Source: Streptomyces fradiae (GTDB taxonomy: Bacteria; Actinomycetota; Actinomycetes; Streptomycetales; Streptomycetaceae). Taken from it: DNA of 64,000 nucleotides. Positions 25,897 through 33,854 of the stretch are shown in pieces. The DNA lies in assembly GCF_041270065.1 (NCBI RefSeq), contig NZ_CP065958.1:6882001-6946000 (forward strand), in the 5' to 3' direction. Numbering within the stretch: the first letter of the stretch is position 1; each line of letters starts with the position of its first letter. The position numbers and the translations under genes were made by a program. The notes under the pieces are model-generated. The model saw only the letters and a program-made list of their open reading frames with translations, made no database searches and was not told the DNA's origin.

Positions 25897-26470
25897 TCGC
25901 CGGGCGCGCCGCGTCGAGCACCGTCATGAACCAGGCGGAGAACGGCGCGGCCTTGTGGCGCTCGGCCAGCTCGGCCGCGGTCACGAAGGCGGTCTCCTCG
26001 ACCTCCTCCGGGTCCGGCCGCGGCCCCGACTGCACCAGGCCGACGAAGAGGTGGTTGAACTCCTGCTCCACCAGGCCCGAGGCCGGGTCCGGGTGGTTGT
26101 AGCGGACCGTGCCGGCCGCCGCGAGCAGCGAGGGCGAGACGCCCAGCTCCTCGAAGGTGCGCCGGGCGGCCGCCGCGAACGGGGCCTCGCCCGGATAGGG
26201 GTGGCCGCAGCAGGTGTTGGACCACACGCCGGGGGAGTGGTACTTGCCGAGCGCGCGCCGCTGCAGCAGCAGCCGGCCCTCCTCGTCGAAGAGGAAGACC
26301 GAGAACGCGCGGTGCAGCTGCCCCGGCGCCTGGTGCGCGGAGAGCTTCTCCGCCGTGCCGATCGTGACGCCGTTCTCGTCGACCAGTTCGAGCATGATCG
26401 GCGCCTCGGCCTCGGTCGGCCGCACGCCGTTCGACGAGTTGTGAGCCACGGTGGCTGATGTGGTCGGCAT
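25862..26470 (-). CDS. idi: isopentenyl-diphosphate delta-isomerase, type 1
   Basis: 202 residues, Nudix fold. Interconverts isopentenyl and dimethylallyl diphosphate, supplying primers for polyprenyl synthesis including the hopanoid pathway 11 kb downstream. Seen: LHRAFSVFLFDEEGRLLLQRR, the active-site Cys in NTCCGHP (87/88), the Nudix helix FAAAARRTFEELG, the catalytic Glu region LVEQEFNHLF, and W in the C-terminal FSAWFM. Start ATG at MPTTSATVAH with AAGGATG upstream. Metal-dependent, cytoplasmic. Confidence 0.94.
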   Translation of the reverse strand: MPTTSATVAHNSSNGVRPTEAEAPIMLELVDENGVTIGTAEKLSAHQAPGQLHRAFSVFLFDEEGRLLLQRRALGKYHSPGVWSNTCCGHPYPGEAPFAAAARRTFEELGVSPSLLAAAGTVRYNHPDPASGLVEQEFNHLFVGLVQSGPRPDPEEVEETAFVTAAELAERHKAAPFSAWFMTVLDAARPAIRELTGQAGGW

Positions 26471-26560
26471 ACCCATCCTTCGGTTTCGGTCCTGGCCCTC
26501 GCGGGCCACCTCAGTCTGCCGTACAAAACCGGCTTGTCCGTACTTCGGAGGCCGGACATG

Positions 26561-26606
26561 GCCGCTCCCACCGCACCGGAGTACACCCCGGTGCGACGGG
26601 AGCGGC
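26561..26606 (-). terminator. terminator of methyltransferase-GNAT gene
   Basis: A 9-bp outer stem (GCCGCTCCC/GGGAGCGGC) and an 8-bp inner stem (CGCACCGG/CCGGTGCG) separated by AC bulges on both sides, just past the stop at 26614. Confidence 0.8.
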
Positions 26607-26613
26607 GACCTCG

Positions 26614-27912
26614 TCAGACCCCGAAAGCCGCGGGATACGTGATCGTGCCCCTGGCCACGGCGCCGGAACCCTCCACATCGAGCGCCATCATGGCCTCGTC
26701 CGGGACCTCGAAGGGTGGCCGGATTCCATACGCGGACGCGCGTGCGAAGCCGAACCGTGGGTAGTACCCCGGATGGCCGAGCACCAGGACCAGCCGCTCT
26801 CCGCGCAGCCGCGCCGCGTCGAGCACCGCCCGTACGACGGCCTGCCCGGCCCCGGTCCGCTGGTGCTCGGGAGCCACCGCGACCGGCGCGAGCGCCGCCG
26901 CCGGGACGCCGTCGACCCGGCACCGGGTGATCAGCGCGTACGCGGCGACCGTGCCGTCCGGAGCCTCCGCCACGTACGAGAGGCCGGGCAGCCAGGCGTC
27001 CCCGTCGGTGCGCAGGGCGTCGACGAGCCCCGCCTCCTCCGGGGTGGGGAAGGCCGCCGCGTTGATCGCCCGTACGAGAGGGATGTCCGCCGCGGTCTCC
27101 TCACGGGTCCGCCAGCGCGGGTCGGCGGGCCGGAGCACGAAGCCGGTGTACCCGTAGTCGCCGCCGTGCGCGCGCCGCATCGCGATCTCGGCCCGCGCCG
27201 CCGCGACGGCCTCGGCCATGCCGGGCACGGAGGTGTCCGCCGCGTCGGCGTGCCGCGCGAGCGGGCCGTAGTACTCGTCCCAGTCGCTCTCGGGCTGCGG
27301 GACGGTGCCGAGGACGTGGTAGCCGGCCGCGACGGCCGCCGCCGCGTTCGCGGTGACGCTACGGAGCGGGTAGTGCTCCTCCCAGAAGGCCCGGGCCTCG
27401 GGCGCCGGCTCCGAGCTCGTCCACACGCACTCGGTGAGCACGAGCGTGCCGCCGGGCGCGAGCAGCCGGCGCCACTCGGCGAGCGCCCGGTCGAAGCCGA
27501 GCACGAAGACCGAGCTCTCGGCCCAGACCAGGTCGAAGGACCCGTCGGGCAGTTCGGCCGGCGCGCCCATGTCGGCGCGGAGGGTACGGACGCGGTCGTC
27601 GAGCCCGCGTACGGCGGCGGCCGCCCGCAGTTCGGCCAGGAACGGCTCGTGCAGATCGACCGCGGTCACCTCGGCGCCCGCCTCGGCGGCGAGCAGCAGG
27701 GCGGAGCGGCCGGGGCCGCAGCCCAGGTCGAGCACGCGCGGGCGCTCGGGCAGCGGGCCCGCGAGCGCGAGCAGCCGGCGGGTGGTGGCGTCGGAGCCGG
27801 GGCCCTGCCGCGGGAGACCGTGGTGCAGGGCGAAGAAGGCGTCGTGCAGCGCCTCGGTGGAGACGGTGTTGTCGTTGATGTCGGTGGAGTCGGTGATGTC
27901 GTTGTCGGACAA
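26614..27912 (-). CDS. methyltransferase-acetyltransferase fusion protein
   Basis: 432 residues joining two catalytic domains. N-terminal class I SAM methyltransferase about 20-255: motif I VLDLGCGPGRS (60-70), acidic residue in VTAVDLHEPF, LVWAESSVFVLGF. C-terminal GNAT acetyltransferase about 268-432: LSYVAEAPDGTVAAYALI, APVAVAPEHQRTGAGQAVV (acetyl-CoA loop), LGHPGYYPRFGF, as in YhbS-type acetyltransferases. No substrate can be named; two group transfers to one small molecule would be the simplest reading. The start is a TTG with AAGGG 9 nt upstream. A 23-codon ORF precedes it. Confidence 0.82.
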   Translation of the reverse strand: MSDNDITDSTDINDNTVSTEALHDAFFALHHGLPRQGPGSDATTRRLLALAGPLPERPRVLDLGCGPGRSALLLAAEAGAEVTAVDLHEPFLAELRAAAAVRGLDDRVRTLRADMGAPAELPDGSFDLVWAESSVFVLGFDRALAEWRRLLAPGGTLVLTECVWTSSEPAPEARAFWEEHYPLRSVTANAAAAVAAGYHVLGTVPQPESDWDEYYGPLARHADAADTSVPGMAEAVAAARAEIAMRRAHGGDYGYTGFVLRPADPRWRTREETAADIPLVRAINAAAFPTPEEAGLVDALRTDGDAWLPGLSYVAEAPDGTVAAYALITRCRVDGVPAAALAPVAVAPEHQRTGAGQAVVRAVLDAARLRGERLVLVLGHPGYYPRFGFARASAYGIRPPFEVPDEAMMALDVEGSGAVARGTITYPAAFGV

Positions 27913-27972
27913 CGTGGGAAACCCTTGGGTGTGAGGGTCCCGGCCGACGACAGGACGAGGTGAGGCGTCAGG

Positions 27973-28044
27973 TCAGCCGGAGACCCGGAGGTTGAGGGAC
28001 GACCGGGCGCTGCCGCTGCGGGCAGCCTTCATCGCGACGGTCAT
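27973..28044 (-). CDS. 23-aa upstream peptide (possible leader ORF)
   Basis: ATG at 28044 follows GAGAGGAG at good spacing and opens a 23-codon frame ([20 protein letters not shown] + VSG) ending in TGA, 60 nt before the methyltransferase-GNAT gene. The basic, Ser/Ala/Arg-rich peptide matches no family I know. It could be a regulatory leader whose translation affects the downstream gene, or a small cationic peptide. Only the ribosome site and context support it. Confidence 0.45.
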   Translation of the reverse strand: MTVAMKAARSGSARSSLNLRVSG

Positions 28045-28101
28045 CAACCTCAGCTCCTCTCACCGCACACGTACGACGTACGCCATGAGCCTAGCAACAA
28101 C

Positions 28102-29043
28102 TCACAGGCAGAGCCTGGCCTCGTGCTCGGCATGACCGGCCGGCTCCAGCTGGAAGGTGCAGTGCTCGACGTCGAAGTGCGAGCCCAGGCAGCCCTGCAG
28201 ATCGTGCAGCAGCTTCTCGTGCCCGATCGCGTCCAGGGTGTCCTGGCTGACGACCACGTGCGCCGAGAGCACCGGCATCCCCGAGGTGATCGTCCAGGCG
28301 TGCAGGTCGTGCACGTCCTCGACGCCCGGCAGGGCCAGGATGTGCGCCCGTACCTCCGCCATGTCGACGCCCTTGGGGGCGGACTCCAGGAGCACGTCCA
28401 GGGTCTCCCGCAGCAGCTTGACCGTGCGGGGCACGATCATCAGGCCGATCACGATCGAGGCGATCGGGTCCGCGTACTGCCAGCCGGTGAGCAGGATGAT
28501 GCTGGCGGCGACGATCACCGTCACCGAGCCGAGGGCGTCGGCGAGCACCTCCAGATAGGCGCCGCGCACGTTCAGGCTCTCCTGCTGGCCGCGCATCAGC
28601 AGCGACAGGGAGACGATGTTGGCCACCAGGCCGATCACGGCGAAGGCGATGGCCAGTCCGCCGCGGGTGTCGGCCGGCTCGATGAACCGCTGGATCGCCT
28701 CGTAGAGGACGTAGCCGCCGACGCCGAGCAGGAGCAGACAGTTGGCGAGCGCGGCGAGGATCTCGGCCCGCGCGAAGCCGAAGGTGCGGTTTCCGGTGGG
28801 CGGCCGGTTGGCGAAGTGGATGGCGAGCAGCGCCATCCCGAGGCCGAGGGCGTCGGTCGCCATGTGCGCCGCGTCCGCGATCAGCGCGAGCGAGTCGGCG
28901 ACCATGCCGCCGACGATCTCCACCACCATCACGGAGAGCGTGATGCCGAGTGCGATCCGCAGTCGGTTCCTGTAGGCCAGGGCCGCGGTGCCGGTCGGCG
29001 GCGGCCCGCCGTGGCTGTGTCCGTGGTCGTGTCCAGCCCCCAT
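28102..29043 (-). CDS. cation diffusion facilitator (CzcD/ZitB-like) metal exporter
   Basis: 313 residues; ATG with GGGAGG upstream. His-rich N-terminus (MGAGHDHGHSHGG), six membrane helices, then a cytoplasmic metal-binding domain (about 215-300) with HDLHAWTITSG and a C-terminal His/Cys-containing tail. Exports divalent metal (Zn/Cd/Co type) against protons. The TM2 site is the usual HMATD, but TM5 has LEVLAD where zinc CDFs normally have HxxxD, so one ligand is Glu instead of His. A TTGACA box with a dyad lies about 100 nt upstream. Confidence 0.92.
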   Translation of the reverse strand: MGAGHDHGHSHGGPPPTGTAALAYRNRLRIALGITLSVMVVEIVGGMVADSLALIADAAHMATDALGLGMALLAIHFANRPPTGNRTFGFARAEILAALANCLLLLGVGGYVLYEAIQRFIEPADTRGGLAIAFAVIGLVANIVSLSLLMRGQQESLNVRGAYLEVLADALGSVTVIVAASIILLTGWQYADPIASIVIGLMIVPRTVKLLRETLDVLLESAPKGVDMAEVRAHILALPGVEDVHDLHAWTITSGMPVLSAHVVVSQDTLDAIGHEKLLHDLQGCLGSHFDVEHCTFQLEPAGHAEHEARLCL

Positions 29044-29128
29044 GACAAGGCCTCCCGGGTCGTGTCGGCTACCTGCTCGGTGATGTCTCCGATTCGCCAG
29101 TGAACTACGGGTGGGGGGTATGTGCAAC

Positions 29129-29151
29129 ACGGTACTGAACACCGTTGTCAA
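29129..29151 (-). promoter_or_regulatory. CDF promoter: TTGACA with adjacent inverted repeat
   Basis: On the minus strand a perfect -35 TTGACA (29151-29146) is followed at once by the dyad ACGGT-N7-ACCGT (29145-29129), which would occupy the -35/-10 spacer, where MerR-type metal regulators bind. No good -10 hexamer was found 17-20 nt downstream, so this is tentative. The remaining 415 nt between the divergent genes show no gene. Confidence 0.4.
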
Positions 29152-29458
29152 CTGCTCTGACCTGCGGTTATGTGAACCGGACTGCGAGTGGCCGAAACCA
29201 CCCCCAGGAGGGAGCGCGGTCGCGGTTTGTCGCCCGGACGGGGGATCGCCCATGATGATCTCTCCAGCACCTGGCGTACCCGCGCGGACACGGGGCGGCA
29301 TGGGGGAGACCGTCCCGCGAAACCTCGGTGAACTCGTGCTTCCGTCATCCGATAGCCTCAGCCGACGTGCCGCCGCCGGTGCCGGGCCGCCTCGCCGCGT
29401 CCGCAGCCGTGCCGGGGCCCCGCCGGCCCGTCCGCCAGCTCCAAGGAGTGAGTTCGCC

Positions 29459-31288
29459 CTGTCGACCGCCATCCTCACCGGTCCGCCGGTACCCGGATCG
29501 TCGCTCGACGCCGATCTGCGGTCCCTCGGCTTCACCGTCGAGACCGCGTCCGGCCCCCACGAGACCGGCGCCCTGCTGGCCCGTGTCCCCGCCGGACAGC
29601 GCGTCGCCCTCGTGGACCCCCGCTTCGTCGGGCACCTCCACGCGCTGCGGCTCGCGCTGACCGACCCCCGCTTCCCGGCCGCCGCCGCGCCCGGCGCGCT
29701 CACCGCGCAGCCCGAGGCCCGCCAGGCCCTGGCCCGCGCCCTCGACCGGGAGACGGGCCCCGAGGCCGCGCCCGCCGGGCCCGCCGCCGGCGGCGACCAG
29801 GCGCTCGCCGTCAGCCTCCCCGACACCCTCGCCGACGCGCTCGACGCCGACGGCGTGGCCGTGCACCGGCCCCTGTTCGGCACCCTCGTCGCCACCGTGC
29901 CCGAAGGACCGGAGGCCCGCCACGAGGCCCGGGCCGCCGTCGAGGCCGTCGACGACGAAGCCGTACGCCTGAAGTCGGCCGTCAAGGCCCACGACGGCTT
30001 CTTCACCACCTTCTTCATCAGCCCGTACTCGCGCTACATCGCCCGCTGGTGCGCGCGCCGCGGTCTGACCCCCAACCAGGTCACCACCGCCTCCCTGCTC
30101 ACCGCGCTGCTCGCGGCCGGCTGCGCCGCCACCGGCGACCGCGCCGGCTACATCGCGGCCGGCGTGCTGCTCCTGGTCTCCTTCGTCCTCGACTGCACCG
30201 ACGGGCAGCTCGCCCGCTACTCCCTGCAGTACTCGACGATGGGCGCCTGGCTCGACGCCACCTTCGACCGCGCCAAGGAGTACGCCTTCTACGCGGGCCT
30301 CGCGCTCGGCGCGGCCCGCAACGGCGACGACGTCTGGGCGCTCGCGCTCGGCGCCATGATCCTCATGACCTGCCGGCACGTCGTGGACTTCTCCTTCAAC
30401 GAGGCCAACCACGACGCCACCGCCAACACCAGCCCCACCGCCGCCCTCTCCACCCGGCTCGACAGCGCCGGCTGGACCGTCTGGGCCCGGCGCATGATCA
30501 TCCTGCCGATCGGCGAGCGCTGGGCGATGATCGCCGTGCTCACCGCCGTCACCAGCCCCCGGATCGTCTTCTGGGCGCTGATCATCGGCTGCGCCTTCGG
30601 CGCCTGCTACACCACGGCCGGCCGGGTGCTGCGTTCCGTGACCCGCAAGGCCAGGCGCACCGACCGGGCCGCCCAGGCCCTGGCCGACCTCGCCGACTCC
30701 GGGCCGCTCGCCTCGGGCGTCGCCCGGCTGTTCCGCCGCAGTCGCGCCCGGGGCCTCGTCGCGCCGGCGTTCGCGCTGCTCGGCGCGGCCTGCGTGCTTG
30801 TCTGCGCCGCCGTGACCGGCCCCGGCTGGGCGACGGTGGGCGCCGCCGTCGCGTACGCCTTCTTGGCCGGGCAGGCCGTCGCCGCCCCCCTCAAGGGCGC
30901 GCTCGACTGGCTCGTCCCCCCGGTCTTCCGCGCCGCCGAGTACGGCACCGTGCTCGTCCTCGCGGCCCAGGCGGACGCCGCTCAGGCCCTTCCCGCGGCG
31001 TTCGGGCTGGTCGCGGCGGTCGCCTACCATCACTACGACACGGTGTACCGCATTCGCGGCGGCACCGGCGCGCCGCCCGCCTGGCTGGTGCGCACCGTCG
31101 GCGGCCACGAGGGACGCACGCTCGTGGTGGCCGCGCTCGCCGCACTCCTCGCGGACCGTGGCGACGACTTCACCCGGGCCCTCACCGCACTCGCGGTCGC
31201 CGTGGGTCTCGTGGTGCTCGCGGAGTCCATCCGCTTCTGGGTCTCCTCCGGAGCACCCGCCGTACATGACGAAGGAGAAACAGCATGA
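29459..31288 (+). CDS. large CDP-alcohol phosphotransferase membrane protein
   Basis: 609 residues if started at CTG 29459, the only initiation-like codon near AAGGAG (29443-29448); no ATG/GTG/TTG is available in frame and the STAILTGPPVPG start fits homologues as I recall them. N-terminal soluble domain about 1-175 (possibly a degenerate nucleotidyltransferase), then a CDP-OH phosphotransferase domain with the complete motif D-x2-DG-x2-AR-x8-G-x3-D-x3-D (LDCTDGQLAR...MGAWLDATFD), and a C-terminal hydrophobic region of the DUF5941 type. It should join a CDP-alcohol to an acceptor alcohol at the membrane. First gene of the 29.4-36.5 kb operon. Confidence 0.82.
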   Translation: MSTAILTGPPVPGSSLDADLRSLGFTVETASGPHETGALLARVPAGQRVALVDPRFVGHLHALRLALTDPRFPAAAAPGALTAQPEARQALARALDRETGPEAAPAGPAAGGDQALAVSLPDTLADALDADGVAVHRPLFGTLVATVPEGPEARHEARAAVEAVDDEAVRLKSAVKAHDGFFTTFFISPYSRYIARWCARRGLTPNQVTTASLLTALLAAGCAATGDRAGYIAAGVLLLVSFVLDCTDGQLARYSLQYSTMGAWLDATFDRAKEYAFYAGLALGAARNGDDVWALALGAMILMTCRHVVDFSFNEANHDATANTSPTAALSTRLDSAGWTVWARRMIILPIGERWAMIAVLTAVTSPRIVFWALIIGCAFGACYTTAGRVLRSVTRKARRTDRAAQALADLADSGPLASGVARLFRRSRARGLVAPAFALLGAACVLVCAAVTGPGWATVGAAVAYAFLAGQAVAAPLKGALDWLVPPVFRAAEYGTVLVLAAQADAAQALPAAFGLVAAVAYHHYDTVYRIRGGTGAPPAWLVRTVGGHEGRTLVVAALAALLADRGDDFTRALTALAVAVGLVVLAESIRFWVSSGAPAVHDEGETA

Positions 31289-32037
31289 TCGGCCTCGTAC
31301 TGGCAGCCGGTGCCGGACGGCGTCTGCGCCCCTACACCGAGACGCTTCCGAAGGCCCTCGTGCCCGTGTCCGGCGAGGGCACCGAGAACGAGCTGACCAT
31401 CCTCGACGGCACGCTCAAGAACTTCGCCGAGATCGGCCTCACCGAGGTCGCCATCGTCGTCGGCTACCGCAAGGAGGCCGTCTACGACCGCAAGGACGCC
31501 CTGGAGGCCAAGTACGGCCTTCAGATCACCCTCGTCGACAACGACAAGGCCGAGGAGTGGAACAACGCCTACTCCCTGTGGTGCGCGCGTGAGGTCCTCA
31601 AGCGCGGTGTGATCCTCGCCAACGGCGACACCGTCCACCCGGTCTCCGTCGAGCAGACCCTGCTCGCCGCCCGCGGGAACGGCCAGAAGATCATCCTCGC
31701 CCTCGACACGGTGAAGAACCTCGCCGACGAGGAGATGAAGGTCGTCACCGCCGACGGCAAGGGCGTCCAGAAGATCACCAAGCTGATGGACCCGGCCGAC
31801 GCCACCGGCGAGTACATCGGCGTCACCCTCATCGAGGCCGAGGCCGCCGAGGAGCTCGCCGACGCGCTGAAGGCCACCTTCGAGCGCGACCCCGACCTCT
31901 ACTACGAGGACGGCTACCAGGAACTGGTCAACCGCGGCTTCACCGTCGACGTGGCCCCCATCGGCGACGTCACGTGGGTCGAGATCGACAACCACGACGA
32001 CCTCGCGAAGGGCCGTGAGATCGCGTGCCAGTACTGA
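31285..32037 (+). CDS. sugar-phosphate/alcohol-phosphate nucleotidyltransferase
   Basis: 250 residues; ATG overlaps the previous stop (ATGA). Standard NTP-transferase start LVLAAGAGRRLRPYTETLPK with the G-x-G-x-R loop and catalytic Lys, GDTVHP as the metal-binding Asp strand, and WVEIDNHDDL near the end. It resembles phosphocholine/inositol-phosphate cytidylyltransferases more than glucose-1-P enzymes. Given two CDP-alcohol phosphotransferase-fold neighbours and a glycerol-1-phosphate dehydrogenase, a CTP-dependent activation of a polyol phosphate is likely. Confidence 0.85.
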   Translation: MIGLVLAAGAGRRLRPYTETLPKALVPVSGEGTENELTILDGTLKNFAEIGLTEVAIVVGYRKEAVYDRKDALEAKYGLQITLVDNDKAEEWNNAYSLWCAREVLKRGVILANGDTVHPVSVEQTLLAARGNGQKIILALDTVKNLADEEMKVVTADGKGVQKITKLMDPADATGEYIGVTLIEAEAAEELADALKATFERDPDLYYEDGYQELVNRGFTVDVAPIGDVTWVEIDNHDDLAKGREIACQY

Positions 32038-33086
32038 CCCGGCTCATCCCCTCGCCGGTCGTCGTCGACATCCGCGGCGGAGCGCTGGACGACCTGTCCG
32101 CGCTCCTCGCGGACCAGCGGATCTCCAGCAACGGCCGGATCGCCATCGCCATCAGCGGCGGCTCCGGCCTGAAGCTGCGTGACCGCTTCGCCCCCGAGCT
32201 GCCGGACGCCGACTGGTACCCGGTGGCCGGCGGCACCATCGACGAGGCCGTCCGGCTCGCCGACGCCATGCGCGGCAAGCGCTACGACGCGGTCGTGGCG
32301 CTCGGCGGCGGCAAGATCATCGACGTGACCAAGTACGCGGCGGCCCGGGTCGGGCTGCCGCTGGTGGCCATCGCCACCAACCTGTCGCACGACGGCATCT
32401 GCTCGCCGATCTCCACCCTGGACAACGACAACGGGCGCGGCTCCTACGGCGTGCCCACCCCGATCGCGCTGGTCATCGACCTCGACGTGATCCGGGACGC
32501 ACCGGTCCGCTTCGTCCGCTCCGGCATCGGCGACGCCATCTCCAACCTCTCCGCGATCGCCGACTGGGAGCTGTCCCACCGCGAGACCGGCGAGAAGGTC
32601 GACGGCCTGGCCGCCGCCATGGCACGCAGCGCCGGCGAGGCCGTGCTCCGCCACCCCGGCGGCGTCGGTGACGACGACTTCCTCGTCACCCTCTCCGAGG
32701 GCCTGGTGATGTCCGGCATCGCCATGTCGATCAGCGGCGACAGCCGCCCCTCCTCGGGCGCCTGCCACGAGATCAGCCACGCCTTCGACCTGCTCTTCCC
32801 CACCCGGGCGGCCAGCCACGGCGAGCAGTGCGGCCTCGGCGCGGCCTTCGCCATGCACCTGCGCGGGGCCCGCGAGGAGTCCGCGCAGATGGTCGACACC
32901 CTGCGCCGGCACGGCCTGCCGGTGCTGCCCGAGGAGATGGGCTTCACCGTCGACGAGTTCGTCCGGGCCGTCGAGTTCGCCCCGCAGACCCGGCCGGGCC
33001 GCTTCACCATCCTCGAGCACCTCGACCTGTCCACAGACCAGATCAGGGACGCGTACGCCGACTATGCAAAAACCATCGGTAGCTGA
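32025..33086 (+). CDS. sn-glycerol-1-phosphate dehydrogenase-like (AraM/G1PDH family)
   Basis: 353 residues; GTG start overlapping the nucleotidyltransferase by 13 nt. Iron-containing-alcohol-dehydrogenase superfamily: NAD(P)-binding VALGGGKIIDVTKYAA, then the metal ligands Asp in NLSHDGICSP, His in ACHEISHAFD and His in ASHGEQCGLG, the set found in archaeal G1P dehydrogenase and Bacillus AraM. It would reduce dihydroxyacetone phosphate to sn-glycerol-1-phosphate, the mirror image of the usual bacterial G3P. Its product is the obvious candidate for activation by the preceding enzyme. Confidence 0.85.
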   Translation: MPVLTRLIPSPVVVDIRGGALDDLSALLADQRISSNGRIAIAISGGSGLKLRDRFAPELPDADWYPVAGGTIDEAVRLADAMRGKRYDAVVALGGGKIIDVTKYAAARVGLPLVAIATNLSHDGICSPISTLDNDNGRGSYGVPTPIALVIDLDVIRDAPVRFVRSGIGDAISNLSAIADWELSHRETGEKVDGLAAAMARSAGEAVLRHPGGVGDDDFLVTLSEGLVMSGIAMSISGDSRPSSGACHEISHAFDLLFPTRAASHGEQCGLGAAFAMHLRGAREESAQMVDTLRRHGLPVLPEEMGFTVDEFVRAVEFAPQTRPGRFTILEHLDLSTDQIRDAYADYAKTIGS

Positions 33087-33843
33087 GCTCCGACCGGTCG
33101 TCCACCCCCCGGGTGTGAAGGACCGGCGGAGCGGCGAACACTGGGGCGGCCGCCTGTACATGCGGGAGATCTCGCTGCGGATCACCCGCCACCTGGCGAA
33201 CACCCGGGTCACGCCCAACCAGCTGACCTATCTGATGACGCTGTCCGGCGTCCTCGCCGCCCCCGCGCTGCTCATCCCCGGGATCTGGGGCGCCGTGCTC
33301 GGCGTCCTCGCCGTCCAGGGCTATCTGCTGCTCGACTGCGTCGACGGCGAGCTGGCCCGCTGGAAGAAGCAGTACTCGCTGGCCGGCGTCTACCTGGACC
33401 GGGTCGGCGCCTACCTGTGCGACGCGGCCGTGCTCGTCGGCTTCGGCCTGCGCGCCGCCGACCCGTGGGGGAGCGGCCGGATCGACTGGCTGTGGGCCTT
33501 CCTCGGCACCCTGGCCGCCCTCGGCGCCATCCTGATCAAGGCGGAGACCGACCTGGTCGGCGTCGCCCGCCACCAGAACGGGATGCCGCCGGTCAAGGAG
33601 GCGGCGTCCGAGCCGCGCTCCTCCGGCATGGCGCTGGCCCGCCGGGCCGCCGGCGCGCTCAAGTTCCACCGGCTGATCCTGGGGATCGAGGCCTCCCTCC
33701 TCATCCTGGTCCTCGCGATCGCGGACCAGGTCCGGGGCGACCTGTTCTTCTCCCGGCTCGGCGTCGCCGTGCTCGCCGGCATCGCGCTGCTGCAGACCGT
33801 GCTGCACCTGGTCTCGATCCTGGCCTCCAGCAGGCTCAAGTGA
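33064..33843 (+). CDS. CDP-alcohol phosphotransferase-fold protein lacking final Asp
   Basis: 259 residues, overlapping the dehydrogenase gene by 23 nt. Six-helix CDP-OH phosphotransferase fold. The motif starts correctly (LDCVDGELAR, then 8 residues, then GVYLD) but the last Asp, four residues later and normally the catalytic base, is Ala (GVYLDRVGA). A cytoplasmic N-terminal arm carries the VTPNQLTYL helix that also occurs in the first operon gene (LTPNQVTTA). It may be a partner or regulatory subunit of the 609-residue enzyme, or may use another base. Confidence 0.85.
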   Translation: MQKPSVAELRPVVHPPGVKDRRSGEHWGGRLYMREISLRITRHLANTRVTPNQLTYLMTLSGVLAAPALLIPGIWGAVLGVLAVQGYLLLDCVDGELARWKKQYSLAGVYLDRVGAYLCDAAVLVGFGLRAADPWGSGRIDWLWAFLGTLAALGAILIKAETDLVGVARHQNGMPPVKEAASEPRSSGMALARRAAGALKFHRLILGIEASLLILVLAIADQVRGDLFFSRLGVAVLAGIALLQTVLHLVSILASSRLK

Positions 33844-33854
33844 GGACGGCCACC

